Shown piece by piece: positions 19,115-28,613 of a stretch of 32,610 nucleotides of DNA. The DNA comes from Marinilabiliales bacterium (GTDB taxonomy: Bacteria > Bacteroidota > Bacteroidia > Bacteroidales > BM520): assembly GCA_002869405.1 (NCBI GenBank), contig PKSY01000055.1, forward strand, positions 1-32,610, written 5' to 3'. The notes beneath the pieces were generated by a model that did no database searches, was not told the DNA's origin, and worked only from the letters and a program-made list of their open reading frames with translations. How positions within the stretch are numbered: position 1 is the first letter of the stretch; the number at the start of each line of letters is the position of its first letter. A program made the position numbers and the translations under genes.

Positions 19115-20701
19115 TTAGAATGGTGGAATGCCATGCTTTTTATCTGGCGCATCAACTCTTTTTTCTTCCGAAATGTCGAGAGCATGAATAAGCATTTTAC
19201 GTGTTTCATCTGGTTCTATAACGGCATCAACATAGCCATAAGCAGCTGCAACATATGGGTTAGCGAATTTGTCTTTATATTCTTTAACCTTTTGTTTGCG
19301 AACTTCATCAGGGTTTTCAGCGTTTTTAATCTCATTTCTAAAGATGATGTTGGCTGCGCCTTCAGGTCCCATAACAGCGATTTCCGCCGTTGGCCATGCA
19401 AATACAAAATCTGCGCGAAGGTGATTAGAACACATTGCAATATATCCGCCACCGTATGCTTTACGCATAATGAGGGTGATTTTAGGTACTGTTGCTTCGC
19501 TGTAAGCGTAAAGTATTTTAGCGCCATGACGAATTACCCCTGAGTGCTCCTGGTCGATTCCCGGCAGATAACCAGGAAGGTCAACGAGGGTTACCAAAGG
19601 AATGTTGAAAGAGTCACAGTAACGGATAAAGCGTGCTGCTTTATCACTGGAGTCCACATCAAGAACACCGGCAAGAACGAGAGGCTGGTTGGCAACAAAA
19701 CCTACCGTTCTACCTTCCATACGACCAAAGCCAATCACGATATTCGCAGCAAATTTTTCCTGAATCTCCATAAATTCTGAGCTGTCAGCGATAGACTTTA
19801 TTATGTCTCTTACGTCGTACGGTTGTTTTGGGTTGGAAGGGAAAATATCCTCAATTTTATACTGTCTTGTTCTCGGTGTTTTTTTAGGGAATGGCTTCGC
19901 CGTGGTTTTATTGTTCCATGGGATGAATGATACAAGACTTTTAATCTGCTCAAAGCACTCCACTTCGCTTTCGGCATAGAAATGTGCATTACCGGTGATC
20001 TCTGCATGCACCTTTGCTCCGCCAAGGTCTTCCATAGAGATCTCTTCACCAAGCACTGTTTTGATAACTTCTGGTCCTGTGATAAACATCTTAGAGATTT
20101 TATCCACAACGAACACAAAGTCTGTTAAAGCCGGGCTATATACTGCGCCACCGGCACAAGGGCCGAGGATAACGGAGATCTGAGGGATTACACCTGAGGC
20201 CTGAGTGTTACGGTAGAATATCTCTCCATAACCGGCCAGTGAATTTACACCTTCCTGAATACGCGCCCCGCCGGAGTCATTGATACCAATCAAAGGTACT
20301 CTGAGTTTCATGGCGTGATCCATGATTTTTGTAATCTTCTTGGCATGCATGTAACCGAGTGAACCACCGGCAACTGTAAAGTCCTGTGCAAAAATACATA
20401 TAGGATGACCGTTTATAGTCCCTGTACCTGTAATTACTCCATCACCTGGAAGATACTTTTTATTCATATCAAAATCACGGCCTGCATGCTCAACAAACAG
20501 GTCATACTCATGAAACGAATTAGAATCTACCAAAGCGAGGATACGCTCACGGGCGGTAAGTTTACCACCGGCTTTTTGCTTTTCAATGGCCTTTGTGCCA
20601 CCTCCCTGCAGCGCGATTTTCTTACGTACCTGAAGTATGTTCTTTGACTTACTCAGGCCTGAATTGCGCTGTTTTGGGTCTGTGTTGTTTTTTTCGCTCA
20701 T
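19115..20701 (-). CDS. Acyl-CoA carboxylase carboxyltransferase subunit (propionyl-/methylmalonyl-CoA type)
   Basis: KLTARERILALVD, VAGGSLGYMHAKKI, INDSGGARIQEGV, GPCAGGAVYSPALTDF, DLPGYLPG, RKAYGGGYIAM, MGPEGAANIIFRNEI. Likely start is the ATG at 20701 (MSEKNN). Confidence 0.94.
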   Translation of the reverse strand: MSEKNNTDPKQRNSGLSKSKNILQVRKKIALQGGGTKAIEKQKAGGKLTARERILALVDSNSFHEYDLFVEHAGRDFDMNKKYLPGDGVITGTGTINGHPICIFAQDFTVAGGSLGYMHAKKITKIMDHAMKLRVPLIGINDSGGARIQEGVNSLAGYGEIFYRNTQASGVIPQISVILGPCAGGAVYSPALTDFVFVVDKISKMFITGPEVIKTVLGEEISMEDLGGAKVHAEITGNAHFYAESEVECFEQIKSLVSFIPWNNKTTAKPFPKKTPRTRQYKIEDIFPSNPKQPYDVRDIIKSIADSSEFMEIQEKFAANIVIGFGRMEGRTVGFVANQPLVLAGVLDVDSSDKAARFIRYCDSFNIPLVTLVDLPGYLPGIDQEHSGVIRHGAKILYAYSEATVPKITLIMRKAYGGGYIAMCSNHLRADFVFAWPTAEIAVMGPEGAANIIFRNEIKNAENPDEVRKQKVKEYKDKFANPYVAAAYGYVDAVIEPDETRKMLIHALDISEEKRVDAPDKKHGIPPF

Positions 20702-20727
20702 AATTAACACTTTTTTCCAAAGTAGAG

Positions 20728-20735
20728 CAAATATA
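20728..20735 (-). promoter_or_regulatory. Putative -7 box for the carboxyltransferase operon
   Basis: Minus strand TATATTTG, a perfect TAnnTTTG, 26 bp before the ATG at 20701; no -33 element at the expected spacing. Confidence 0.4.
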
Positions 20736-20788
20736 GATATTTTTACCTTACCGTGATGTTTTCCCAAAATTCCTCAAAACAGTTTAAC

Positions 20789-20796
20789 TATCTTTG
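20789..20796 (+). promoter_or_regulatory. Putative -7 box for the yjbR-like gene
   Basis: TATCTTTG, a perfect TAnnTTTG, 26 bp before the ATG at 20823. Confidence 0.4.
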
Positions 20797-20822
20797 TCTT
20801 TTAACAAATACTTATTTATCAG

Positions 20823-21197
20823 ATGAATATTGAAGAATTCAGAGACTACTGCATTACAAAACCGGGGGTCACGGAAAGTTTTCCATTCGATGAAACAACC
20901 CTGGTTTTTAAAGTCATGGGTAAAATGTTTGCACTTACTGATACAGAAGATGATTTCGCAATTAACCTGAAATGTGACCCCGAAAGGGCTGTGTCATTAA
21001 GGGCTCAGTACCCGGCGGTGATTCCCGGATACCATATGAATAAACTGCATTGGAATACGATCCGGATTGATGGATCCATGAATGATGACTTTCTTTATGA
21101 GTTGGTAAATCATTCCTATGATTTGATTGTGAAAAGTCTTACAAAGGCGAAGAAGGAGGAGTTAAAAGAAATTATCAGTAACGAAGAGAAACAATAG
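20823..21197 (+). CDS. MmcQ/YjbR family DNA-binding protein
   Basis: MNIEEFRDYCITKPGVTESFPFDETTLVFKVMGKMFAL, NLKCDPERAVSLRAQYPAVIPGYHMNKLHWNTI. Confidence 0.9.
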   Translation: MNIEEFRDYCITKPGVTESFPFDETTLVFKVMGKMFALTDTEDDFAINLKCDPERAVSLRAQYPAVIPGYHMNKLHWNTIRIDGSMNDDFLYELVNHSYDLIVKSLTKAKKEELKEIISNEEKQ

Positions 21198-23634
21198 TAA
21201 TTCCGTTGCCGCCAAATTCCAGTGCCTCATCTTTATATCTTCTGACTTCCTGAAGCGAATTTAAGTACTCTCTGATTACATCCCGCAGAATGCCATTGCC
21301 TTTGCCATGCAGGATCTTTATTTCAGGAACATTAAGTAGCATAGCATCGTCGAGATATTTGGAGATATTCAGGATGGCTTCTTCCGCTCTCTGACCTCTT
21401 ACATCAATACTTATTTTGAAATTTGCGGCTTTTGTAGTGAGGTCGTGAATAATATTTCCTGATGTTGATGTGGTAAGCCTTACCTGATCATTTTTCTGCT
21501 TCCCGGGTTGTGCTGGTTCCAGGTTTTGAATGTCAGCCTTAAGCGATAATGAATCAAATTCTACCGTTGCTTTTTTCCCTTTAAGCCCTGTAATAATTCC
21601 AACGCTTCGCTGCCCCTGCATCCTGACATGATCTCCCACCTTATATATATGTATTTCTTTTTCCGGAGAACTCACAGGGACTGTTTCCTCCTGCGGTGCA
21701 ACTTCTTCAAGCTCCTGTTTAAGTGATTTGAGTGCGTCGTGATTCTTTTTTATTCTTTCGCCTGCCGAGGCTTTAAGTTTTTCCCTGAGCTTTCTGGTCT
21801 TCTCCTTTTCAGCCTGTGTTTCTCTTATCTCCTTGATTGTGTGCTCGATGCGGGTATTTGCTGCTGTAATCAAACTATCTGCTTCTGCCTGAGCCTCTGC
21901 TAGAATCCTTTTTCTCTCTTTGTCTAGTTCCAGAATCCGATTTCTGTATTTATCCAGAAGCTCTTTAAGAAGATCATCTGCAACAGTTACTTCAGATTGC
22001 TTTTGTGACAGATCCTTTTTCTCAATTTCCAGTTGATGCAGCTGTTGATCGAAATCAAGTTGTTTCTTTCCTGTTTTTGTTCCTGCAAGATTCAGGATAT
22101 CTTCCGGGAAGCCGATCTTCCTGGCCATCTCAAAAGCAAACGAACTTCCCGGTTTTCCGGTTTTTAAAATAAACAGTGGCTGTAATTTTTTGCTGTCGAA
22201 AAGCATTGCGCCATTAATAATACCTTCATGGTGACCGCTCATCAGCTTAAGGTTGGCGTAATGTGTTGTGACTACACCCCAGGCTTTTTTATTATTCAGC
22301 GTTTCCAGTGTTGCTTCCGCAATGGCTCCTCCAAGGTTTGGCTCTGTTCCGGTTCCGAATTCATCGATTAGAAACAGTGTGTGACGGTCTGCATTTCGCA
22401 GGAAGACCTTCAGGTTTTGCAGGTGCGAAGTATATGTACTCAGGTCGTTTTCAAGCGATTGCTCATCCCCGATGTCGATAAGAATATTTCTGAAAATGCC
22501 AAATTCGGAGTTTTCATTTGCCGGAATCAGAAGTCCGCACTGCAGCATATATTGCAGAAGCCCGATTGTTTTCAGGCATATGGATTTTCCTCCTGCATTG
22601 GGCCCTGAAATGACCAGAATACGTTCTTTATGTGACAGCTCCAGCGTCAGAGGTACCACTTTTCGGTGCTGTTTTTTTAATGCCAGATATAATAGGGGAT
22701 GGCGTGCATTTCGGATATTCAGAACAGGACGGCGACGCATTACCGGCAGAATGCTGGCAGTCTCCAGCGCTACTTTTGCTTTTGCCCTTATAAAATCAAA
22801 CTCTCCCAGATGCGTATATGCTCGTTGTAACTCCGGAATAAATGGCCTTACATAATCTGCAAAATGTATTAGTATCTTTACTTCCTCACGGCGCTCGTCA
22901 AGTTGCAGCTCCCGGATCTCATTGTTAATCTCAAATATCTCAGCAGGCTCAATATAAACGGTTTGTCCTGTAGCAGATTCATCATGTATCCATCCTTTTA
23001 GGCGCCTTTTGTTGGATGCCGGAACCGGAATTACAGGCCTGCCGTTTCTGATGGTTACCTCTGCATCATCCTTGAGGTATCCTTTTTGCCTGGCCTCAGC
23101 AATGATTTTGTTTATCCTGTTTCCTATTCCTGATTCCTTGCGTTTGATTTTCTGACGAATTTCTGCAAGTTTTTCAGATGCGGAAGATCTGATGTTTGTC
23201 TTTTCGTCAAGAAGTTTCTCAAGTTGTTTTGGTATTTCCGGATCAATATACAGCTCTTCACTTAGAGCTGTTAAAAGCGGGTATTTCTCTTTTCTTTCAG
23301 GTGTGCTAAAAAACGTATATAGTTCTACAAGCGTTATTAGAGAAGCTTTTAATAAGCCCAGTTCTTCAGTTTCAAGGAAAGTTCCCGGAAGTTTTATTTC
23401 TGTTAATTCATCCGTAAGATCGAAGTAATTCTGTGCCGGAATAGGTTCACTTAATAGCAGAATATTCCTGTATTCTTCAGTAATCTGTAGTTGATGTACA
23501 ACCTTATCATAAGTGAATGCAGCTTTCATTTTCCTCGCTGCCTCAATCCCTGCATCACTTATGCATGCTTCCTCTATCATTAAGCGGATTTTATCAAATC
23601 CGGTCTTTTCCTCAAAAATCTCAGGATATATCAC
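21175..23634 (-). CDS. mutS2: Endonuclease MutS2
   Basis: Walker A ISGPNAGGKSICLKTIGLL, Walker B LFLIDEFGTGTEP; C-terminal Smr domain IDVRGQRAEEA...ILHGKGNGILRDVIREYL. GTG start. Confidence 0.94.
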   Translation of the reverse strand: MIYPEIFEEKTGFDKIRLMIEEACISDAGIEAARKMKAAFTYDKVVHQLQITEEYRNILLLSEPIPAQNYFDLTDELTEIKLPGTFLETEELGLLKASLITLVELYTFFSTPERKEKYPLLTALSEELYIDPEIPKQLEKLLDEKTNIRSSASEKLAEIRQKIKRKESGIGNRINKIIAEARQKGYLKDDAEVTIRNGRPVIPVPASNKRRLKGWIHDESATGQTVYIEPAEIFEINNEIRELQLDERREEVKILIHFADYVRPFIPELQRAYTHLGEFDFIRAKAKVALETASILPVMRRRPVLNIRNARHPLLYLALKKQHRKVVPLTLELSHKERILVISGPNAGGKSICLKTIGLLQYMLQCGLLIPANENSEFGIFRNILIDIGDEQSLENDLSTYTSHLQNLKVFLRNADRHTLFLIDEFGTGTEPNLGGAIAEATLETLNNKKAWGVVTTHYANLKLMSGHHEGIINGAMLFDSKKLQPLFILKTGKPGSSFAFEMARKIGFPEDILNLAGTKTGKKQLDFDQQLHQLEIEKKDLSQKQSEVTVADDLLKELLDKYRNRILELDKERKRILAEAQAEADSLITAANTRIEHTIKEIRETQAEKEKTRKLREKLKASAGERIKKNHDALKSLKQELEEVAPQEETVPVSSPEKEIHIYKVGDHVRMQGQRSVGIITGLKGKKATVEFDSLSLKADIQNLEPAQPGKQKNDQVRLTTSTSGNIIHDLTTKAANFKISIDVRGQRAEEAILNISKYLDDAMLLNVPEIKILHGKGNGILRDVIREYLNSLQEVRRYKDEALEFGGNGITIVSLRY

Positions 23635-23648
23635 AAATTATTTTTTTG

Positions 23649-23656
23649 CAAATGTA
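23649..23656 (-). promoter_or_regulatory. Putative -7 box for mutS2
   Basis: Minus strand TACATTTG (perfect TAnnTTTG), 14 bp upstream of the GTG at 23634; no clear -33. Confidence 0.35.
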
Positions 23657-23676
23657 AGGTAATAAACACAATACTT

Positions 23677-26600
23677 CTATTTCCTGCGACGTGATTGAAT
23701 AGTTCTGGCGGTAATAAATCCTGCTAAAGAAATCAGGATTAGTCCTGCAAGGATGAACAGCCAATGATTATTCCTGGTCACAGGATTCTGGTTACCGATG
23801 GAGACATATCCGGCCCAAAACCTGGGATGTGCTGTTAAAGGGTCACCTGTTTCCAGGAGATCAAGTTTAGCCTGACGCAGAGCTTGATCTTTTGAGTATC
23901 CTTTTTTCAGGTATTTATAAAATGACTCCATGATTAACGCACTTCTTGCATCATCTACCGACCAAAGCGTCATTACAACGCTGGGAACTCCTGCATAAAA
24001 GAAACCTCGTGCAAGAGACAGAATGCCTTCACCCTCTTTAATAGCTCCATCGCCGGTTTGACAGGCACTTAGCACTGCCATTTTTGATTGCAGAGACATA
24101 GAAAAGAGTTCACTGGTATACAGCACCCCGTCATCGGTTGAATTTGTTGTATCGGGAGCTGAGAATACCAATTTTGAATATGTGGGGTTTTTGGGGTCGA
24201 TCAATGTATGCATCGCCAGGTGAAGGATGTCATATTCCGGAGCATATTTTTTAAATGCATCCTCAGTAGCTTCTTTCCCTTCCAGGGTTGAACCAGAAAA
24301 ATACTTTTGAATGGACTTTATTTCATCTTTTACTCCGGGAATAGGAGCAAGCTGACTTAACAGGGTGTCTCCGCCATAAGTCAATCCTTTATAGTCATAT
24401 TCGGGGGCAAAGGCTAAAAGCTTTCCTTTTGAATTTCCTTTATAATCATTTCTGTCTTCAAACAGTAGCGTGGCAGAGTATGAATAGCTTATCTCATTAT
24501 GTTTAAGCAGGTAATCAGGACTTCTGAAATCCATTTTTTCAGAATCCGGCATTTTTGTAATTAAAGCTTCAAAAGGAATATATCCAAGCTTTGAATCAGG
24601 AATGATAATCAGGGATTTATCTATGATGGATGCTTCAAAAGGTGAGATCAGTTTTTGATATAAATAATATGATGAATTGATGAAAGTCTCATAATCTTTA
24701 CGTGAGTAATTTGCCAGCTCTGACGCATCAAGAGCGCTGCGCAGTGTATCAATACTTGATGTATTGATTTCGATTTTTTCTACTGATAATGAACCTGATG
24801 ATATTGCAAAAGCAAAAACAGTGCTGTCATGAAGACTAAACTCAATAAGGAAATGTTCAGGGCCAAGTCGTTGCTGAATTTCTGATGGTGAAATTACTTC
24901 CAGCTGTTTTGTTACATCCTGAAATCCCGGATTTAATTTGTTAAGATGGGCTTCCAGACTATCTTTTTTTCTGTTGAGATTAAAAATCTGTGTGTTTAAT
25001 AAATCTATTTTGCTTTGATCTGCCTTGTCCGCATCAGAAGCTTCATAAAGTGCTCTCATTGCTTTTTCCAGTTGAGATTCGAGGCTCAGCAGGTTGTCAA
25101 GATCTTTTGGTGATATCGATTGATTTCGGATTACCGTCTCCCTGTATGCTTCCAGCAGCGTTGAATATTTGCTCTTCTCTGTAAAGTTGTACGCATAATT
25201 GAGGTAAATCGTATCCCCGGTGATGGCATAAAGTTCATAATTCACCTCAATGGCATGATGGTATATTTGATTACTCTGACCTGACAGGAATAGTTTACTG
25301 TCATCATAACTGTACGAGGTTTTAAGCAAATCAAGAACTGCTGAAGCATCTTTAAAAGTTGTGGCAGCAAGAATAAGTCTCTCTTTATTTTTTTCAGCCC
25401 TGCCGGTTTCGAATAATACCTGCGCTTTAAGAGCCAGAATTCCAAGAAGCTCATAAGGTGATTCAGATGTTTCTATGTTAGGATTAATATGAAAATCTGT
25501 GTCATTAAAACCCGGTTCAAGAGCAATCAGAGCATCCTGAATATGAGCGAGTGCAGCAGGATAATCTTTTATGGTATAGTAGTAATTTGCAAGAATCGAA
25601 TGGATTATTGCCACATTATCTCGTTTGTCAACATCCTGTTTTCTTAATATGGAGATTGCTGCGTTAAGGTTCTCTATGGCTCGAGCCGGCCGTCCTGTTT
25701 CTATGAGGAACTGGCCGTAATCCTGCAGCGCGTAGGCATATTCAAGATTGATTTCATCGTTCCTGGTTTTTGCCAGAGCCAGGGCTTTCTCAAATGTCTC
25801 TTCGGCCGGTTGTTTCATATAGAGGCCGTGATAACTTTGCGCCAGATTACAAAGTGAACGTATTGCAGTAGAGCTGTTGCTGTTGTTTTCAAGACCTTTC
25901 TCAAAGTATCGGATTGCCTGGTCATACTCCTGAAGGCGAAAATATGTATAGCCAATATTATTATAAAGTGACCGTAGGTTTTCTTCACTTAAGTTTTTAA
26001 AACTTAAAGCTTTAAGATAATATTCGCGGGCTTTTGTGAAATCTGCAACCTGTACAAAAATATTTCCCTGATTAAGGTATACATTACCTAATAATTCATA
26101 ATCAGGACCAAACAGCTGAGTAGCAATACGAATTGCTTCATCGAACATTTCTGATGCCTGATGGAACTGTTTTCTGTCGAAATATATATTCCCCAGGTTA
26201 TTATGGTAGATGATGTCGTTTCTGCTTTGTGGTAACCCATAGAAGCGTTTTAATTCAAGGGCTGTTTTGAAGTAGGGCAGGGCCTGATCAAAATCCTGCA
26301 TCCGGGCATAAATTGTGCCAATTGCCTGGGTGTATTTTATTAGGTGACCAGGATTTAATTTTGAGAAGTTTTCCACAAGATTTCTGGCAGAGAGGTATTG
26401 TGGTATTGCCTCTGACAGCATACCCATTCTGTAAAGGCACTGTCCTTTGAGTCCAAATGCCCTTCCCAAAAGCGAAGTATCTGGTTTGGCGCTGTTTTGC
26501 AATAAGTTAATAGTGGTATCCAGATAAGCGATTGCTTTCTCAAATTCATTTCTCCTTTTTGCGTATCCTGCGATAGCATAATAGGCGGGAGCTGCAGTAC

Positions 26601-26943
26601 ATTCGGATTCAGAATTATCATCAGGGATATAGGATAATATACTCTTTGCTTCTTCCTCTGACAGAGTGTTCCCGCTGTTAAAGTACTCTGCAACAGCATG
26701 ACCAAGAAAGGCTTTACATCTGAATTCAGGGTATCTGTTTATATCTTCACGGGCAGCAACCTGAAAAAACAAAGTTTCCGCCGACTGATATTTATCCATG
26801 TTAAGTGAATCGTAAGCCCTGAGAATTTTTTCATTTATATTATAACGCACTGCTGCATCATCCTGAGCAAAGATATTGCTACCCAGCGAAGTGAGAAAAA
26901 GTACTATAAGGCAATTGATAAACTGGGGGCTTATTCTTTTCAT
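23677..26943 (-). CDS. Exported TPR-CHAT domain protein (putative caspase-like/separase-like protease)
   Basis: Signal peptide, many TPR-like repeats, CHAT domain with HLAMHT (His) and LSACQTGDG (Cys), EGEGILSLARGFFYAGVPSVVMTLWSVDD; C-terminal TM WLFILAGLILISLAGFITA followed by RRRK. Confidence 0.92.
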   Translation of the reverse strand: MKRISPQFINCLIVLFLTSLGSNIFAQDDAAVRYNINEKILRAYDSLNMDKYQSAETLFFQVAAREDINRYPEFRCKAFLGHAVAEYFNSGNTLSEEEAKSILSYIPDDNSESECTAAPAYYAIAGYAKRRNEFEKAIAYLDTTINLLQNSAKPDTSLLGRAFGLKGQCLYRMGMLSEAIPQYLSARNLVENFSKLNPGHLIKYTQAIGTIYARMQDFDQALPYFKTALELKRFYGLPQSRNDIIYHNNLGNIYFDRKQFHQASEMFDEAIRIATQLFGPDYELLGNVYLNQGNIFVQVADFTKAREYYLKALSFKNLSEENLRSLYNNIGYTYFRLQEYDQAIRYFEKGLENNSNSSTAIRSLCNLAQSYHGLYMKQPAEETFEKALALAKTRNDEINLEYAYALQDYGQFLIETGRPARAIENLNAAISILRKQDVDKRDNVAIIHSILANYYYTIKDYPAALAHIQDALIALEPGFNDTDFHINPNIETSESPYELLGILALKAQVLFETGRAEKNKERLILAATTFKDASAVLDLLKTSYSYDDSKLFLSGQSNQIYHHAIEVNYELYAITGDTIYLNYAYNFTEKSKYSTLLEAYRETVIRNQSISPKDLDNLLSLESQLEKAMRALYEASDADKADQSKIDLLNTQIFNLNRKKDSLEAHLNKLNPGFQDVTKQLEVISPSEIQQRLGPEHFLIEFSLHDSTVFAFAISSGSLSVEKIEINTSSIDTLRSALDASELANYSRKDYETFINSSYYLYQKLISPFEASIIDKSLIIIPDSKLGYIPFEALITKMPDSEKMDFRSPDYLLKHNEISYSYSATLLFEDRNDYKGNSKGKLLAFAPEYDYKGLTYGGDTLLSQLAPIPGVKDEIKSIQKYFSGSTLEGKEATEDAFKKYAPEYDILHLAMHTLIDPKNPTYSKLVFSAPDTTNSTDDGVLYTSELFSMSLQSKMAVLSACQTGDGAIKEGEGILSLARGFFYAGVPSVVMTLWSVDDARSALIMESFYKYLKKGYSKDQALRQAKLDLLETGDPLTAHPRFWAGYVSIGNQNPVTRNNHWLFILAGLILISLAGFITARTIQSRRRK

Positions 26944-26975
26944 ACCTCAAACCACTGAACCTGTTGTTCTGATTA

Positions 26976-26983
26976 CAAATTTA
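26976..26983 (-). promoter_or_regulatory. Putative -7 box for the TPR-CHAT gene
   Basis: Minus strand TAAATTTG (perfect TAnnTTTG) between an upstream terminator and the ATG at 26943. Confidence 0.4.
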
Positions 26984-27008
26984 AAAAAAAACCTGAAGAT
27001 TCACAGTA

Positions 27009-27049
27009 CAAAATAAAACAGGTTGCTTCGGGGAAAAAGCAACCTGTTT
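27009..27049 (-). terminator. Rho-independent terminator of the T9SS cargo gene
   Basis: Minus strand AAACAGGTTGCTT-tttccccg-AAGCAACCTGTTT (13-bp perfect stem) followed by TATTTTG. Confidence 0.75.
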
Positions 27050-27089
27050 GAGCGGTGTTACGTTGTTGTATTCTATAACTAATTGGGAT

Positions 27090-28340
27090 TTATTTTGTGA
27101 TTAGGACTTTACCTGTAGTCAGTACACTATTTTTATTTTCAATTTGATAGATGTAATATCCCGGTGAAAGGTTTGTGACATCTATTGCACTCTTAGTATC
27201 TTCAAGTAATACTGAAATTACTGCCTTACCTGTCAAATCTCTGACAGTAAAGGTGCTGTTTTGGTTTTGTGCCTCAACAAACAGGATATCAGTTGCGGGA
27301 TTCGGATATATTGAAACTGATTCCTCGAAATTGTTTAATGAAGTTGTTGTTTCTTTATTTAATACGTTGATTGACTGACTAACAAGTTTTGTTGTATTTT
27401 CTGATTTTCCGTCAGCAGTAATGTATGCAGATTCATCATCAAGAGAGAAAACGACTTCCTGTGGTTGAGCGTTCTCATTAACAGTGACATAGAGAGTGAT
27501 AATGGCATTATCTTTTTCAATGTGGAGGCTTTCCGTATTCTGACCAGTCATCCAGTTAAATCCAATTAATCCGTCAGCTTCCTCGGCACGATATTCCATT
27601 TCTGCAGGATTTGTTTCATACTCTTCAATGGTAACAACATCTGCATCATATTTTATACCCATGTAAAGAGCTGCAACATCGATTGTCTCGCTGGCATAGA
27701 AAGATACTTCAACGGTTTCACCCGGAAGCACATTAATTGTTTGGTTGGAAACAATTGTGGATTTCTCTTTGTCATCATCAATAATATAGGAACCACAGAT
27801 ATCGCCTGAGCATGTAGCGCCAAGTTCATTTCCACCAACAGACTGACCGTCTTTCGAAGGAGTAAAAGTATATTCCATGCTGTCGAAAAGCCATGGCTCA
27901 TTATTAAATGGAAGTTGGTAAATAAGCCAGTCGATGAGGATGTCCCAATAATCACCCCAGTCAATATTGCCATTGTTGTTTACATCAGCAGCAATAGCCT
28001 GATATCCTTCCAGGTTAATAAATCCAAACATATGGAACATTACCATAAATGCATCGCTGAGTTCCACTCCGCCTGCGGGGAGTTCAGTTTCTGCCAAAAT
28101 AGTAAAGGTGCCATAAGGAATATTGGTGAGTTCATAGTATCCGTTATCATCAGTTACAACACTTTGTATAAATGTATTATCTGCATTTTGAATAGTAACT
28201 GTAACTGAAGGAACCGGATTGTCTGAATTGCCGTGGTAGAGCACATTTCCGGAGAAAGTGTTTTGAGCTGTTGCTGTAGTCGAGAATAATGATAATGTAA
28301 TGATAAATAATCCAGCGAAAATAGAGTACAACTTTTTCAT
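27090..28340 (-). CDS. T9SS type A sorted protein with CnaB-like, dockerin-like and cohesin-like regions
   Basis: Signal peptide; VTVTIQNADNTFIQSVVTDDNGYYELTNIPYGTFTI; GVELSDAFMVMFHMFGFINLEGYQAIAADVNNNGNIDWGDYWDILID; VLPGETVEVSFYASETIDVAALYMGIKYDADVVTI; C-terminal VSIYPNPATDILFVE...VLITK. Confidence 0.85.
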   Translation of the reverse strand: MKKLYSIFAGLFIITLSLFSTTATAQNTFSGNVLYHGNSDNPVPSVTVTIQNADNTFIQSVVTDDNGYYELTNIPYGTFTILAETELPAGGVELSDAFMVMFHMFGFINLEGYQAIAADVNNNGNIDWGDYWDILIDWLIYQLPFNNEPWLFDSMEYTFTPSKDGQSVGGNELGATCSGDICGSYIIDDDKEKSTIVSNQTINVLPGETVEVSFYASETIDVAALYMGIKYDADVVTIEEYETNPAEMEYRAEEADGLIGFNWMTGQNTESLHIEKDNAIITLYVTVNENAQPQEVVFSLDDESAYITADGKSENTTKLVSQSINVLNKETTTSLNNFEESVSIYPNPATDILFVEAQNQNSTFTVRDLTGKAVISVLLEDTKSAIDVTNLSPGYYIYQIENKNSVLTTGKVLITK

Positions 28341-28613
28341 TTTTTTCTGTTTTAAAATTTAACACCGCAAAGACACTGAATCAATCCCCATATCAATGTC
28401 CGTACCCTTAATCCGCTTTTTTTAAAAAGGTAATACTGTTTTTCCCAACTTTTTTTTAAAATTTTCGTAAATCAGGATATAATATTATACTTTAGACACA
28501 GAAAACGGGTGATGTTTAAAATTATAATGTTGGTATACAGTAGTTTGTGCTAAGAGGTTACAAGTTTTTAAAAAAAACATATTTTTTTTGTATTACTTTT
28601 TGATAAAAATCGG

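Noticed and set aside
27009-27049. Hairpin considered as a riboswitch or sRNA
   Set aside because: A simple perfect stem followed by a U-rich tail 40 bp after a stop codon is adequately explained as an intrinsic terminator.
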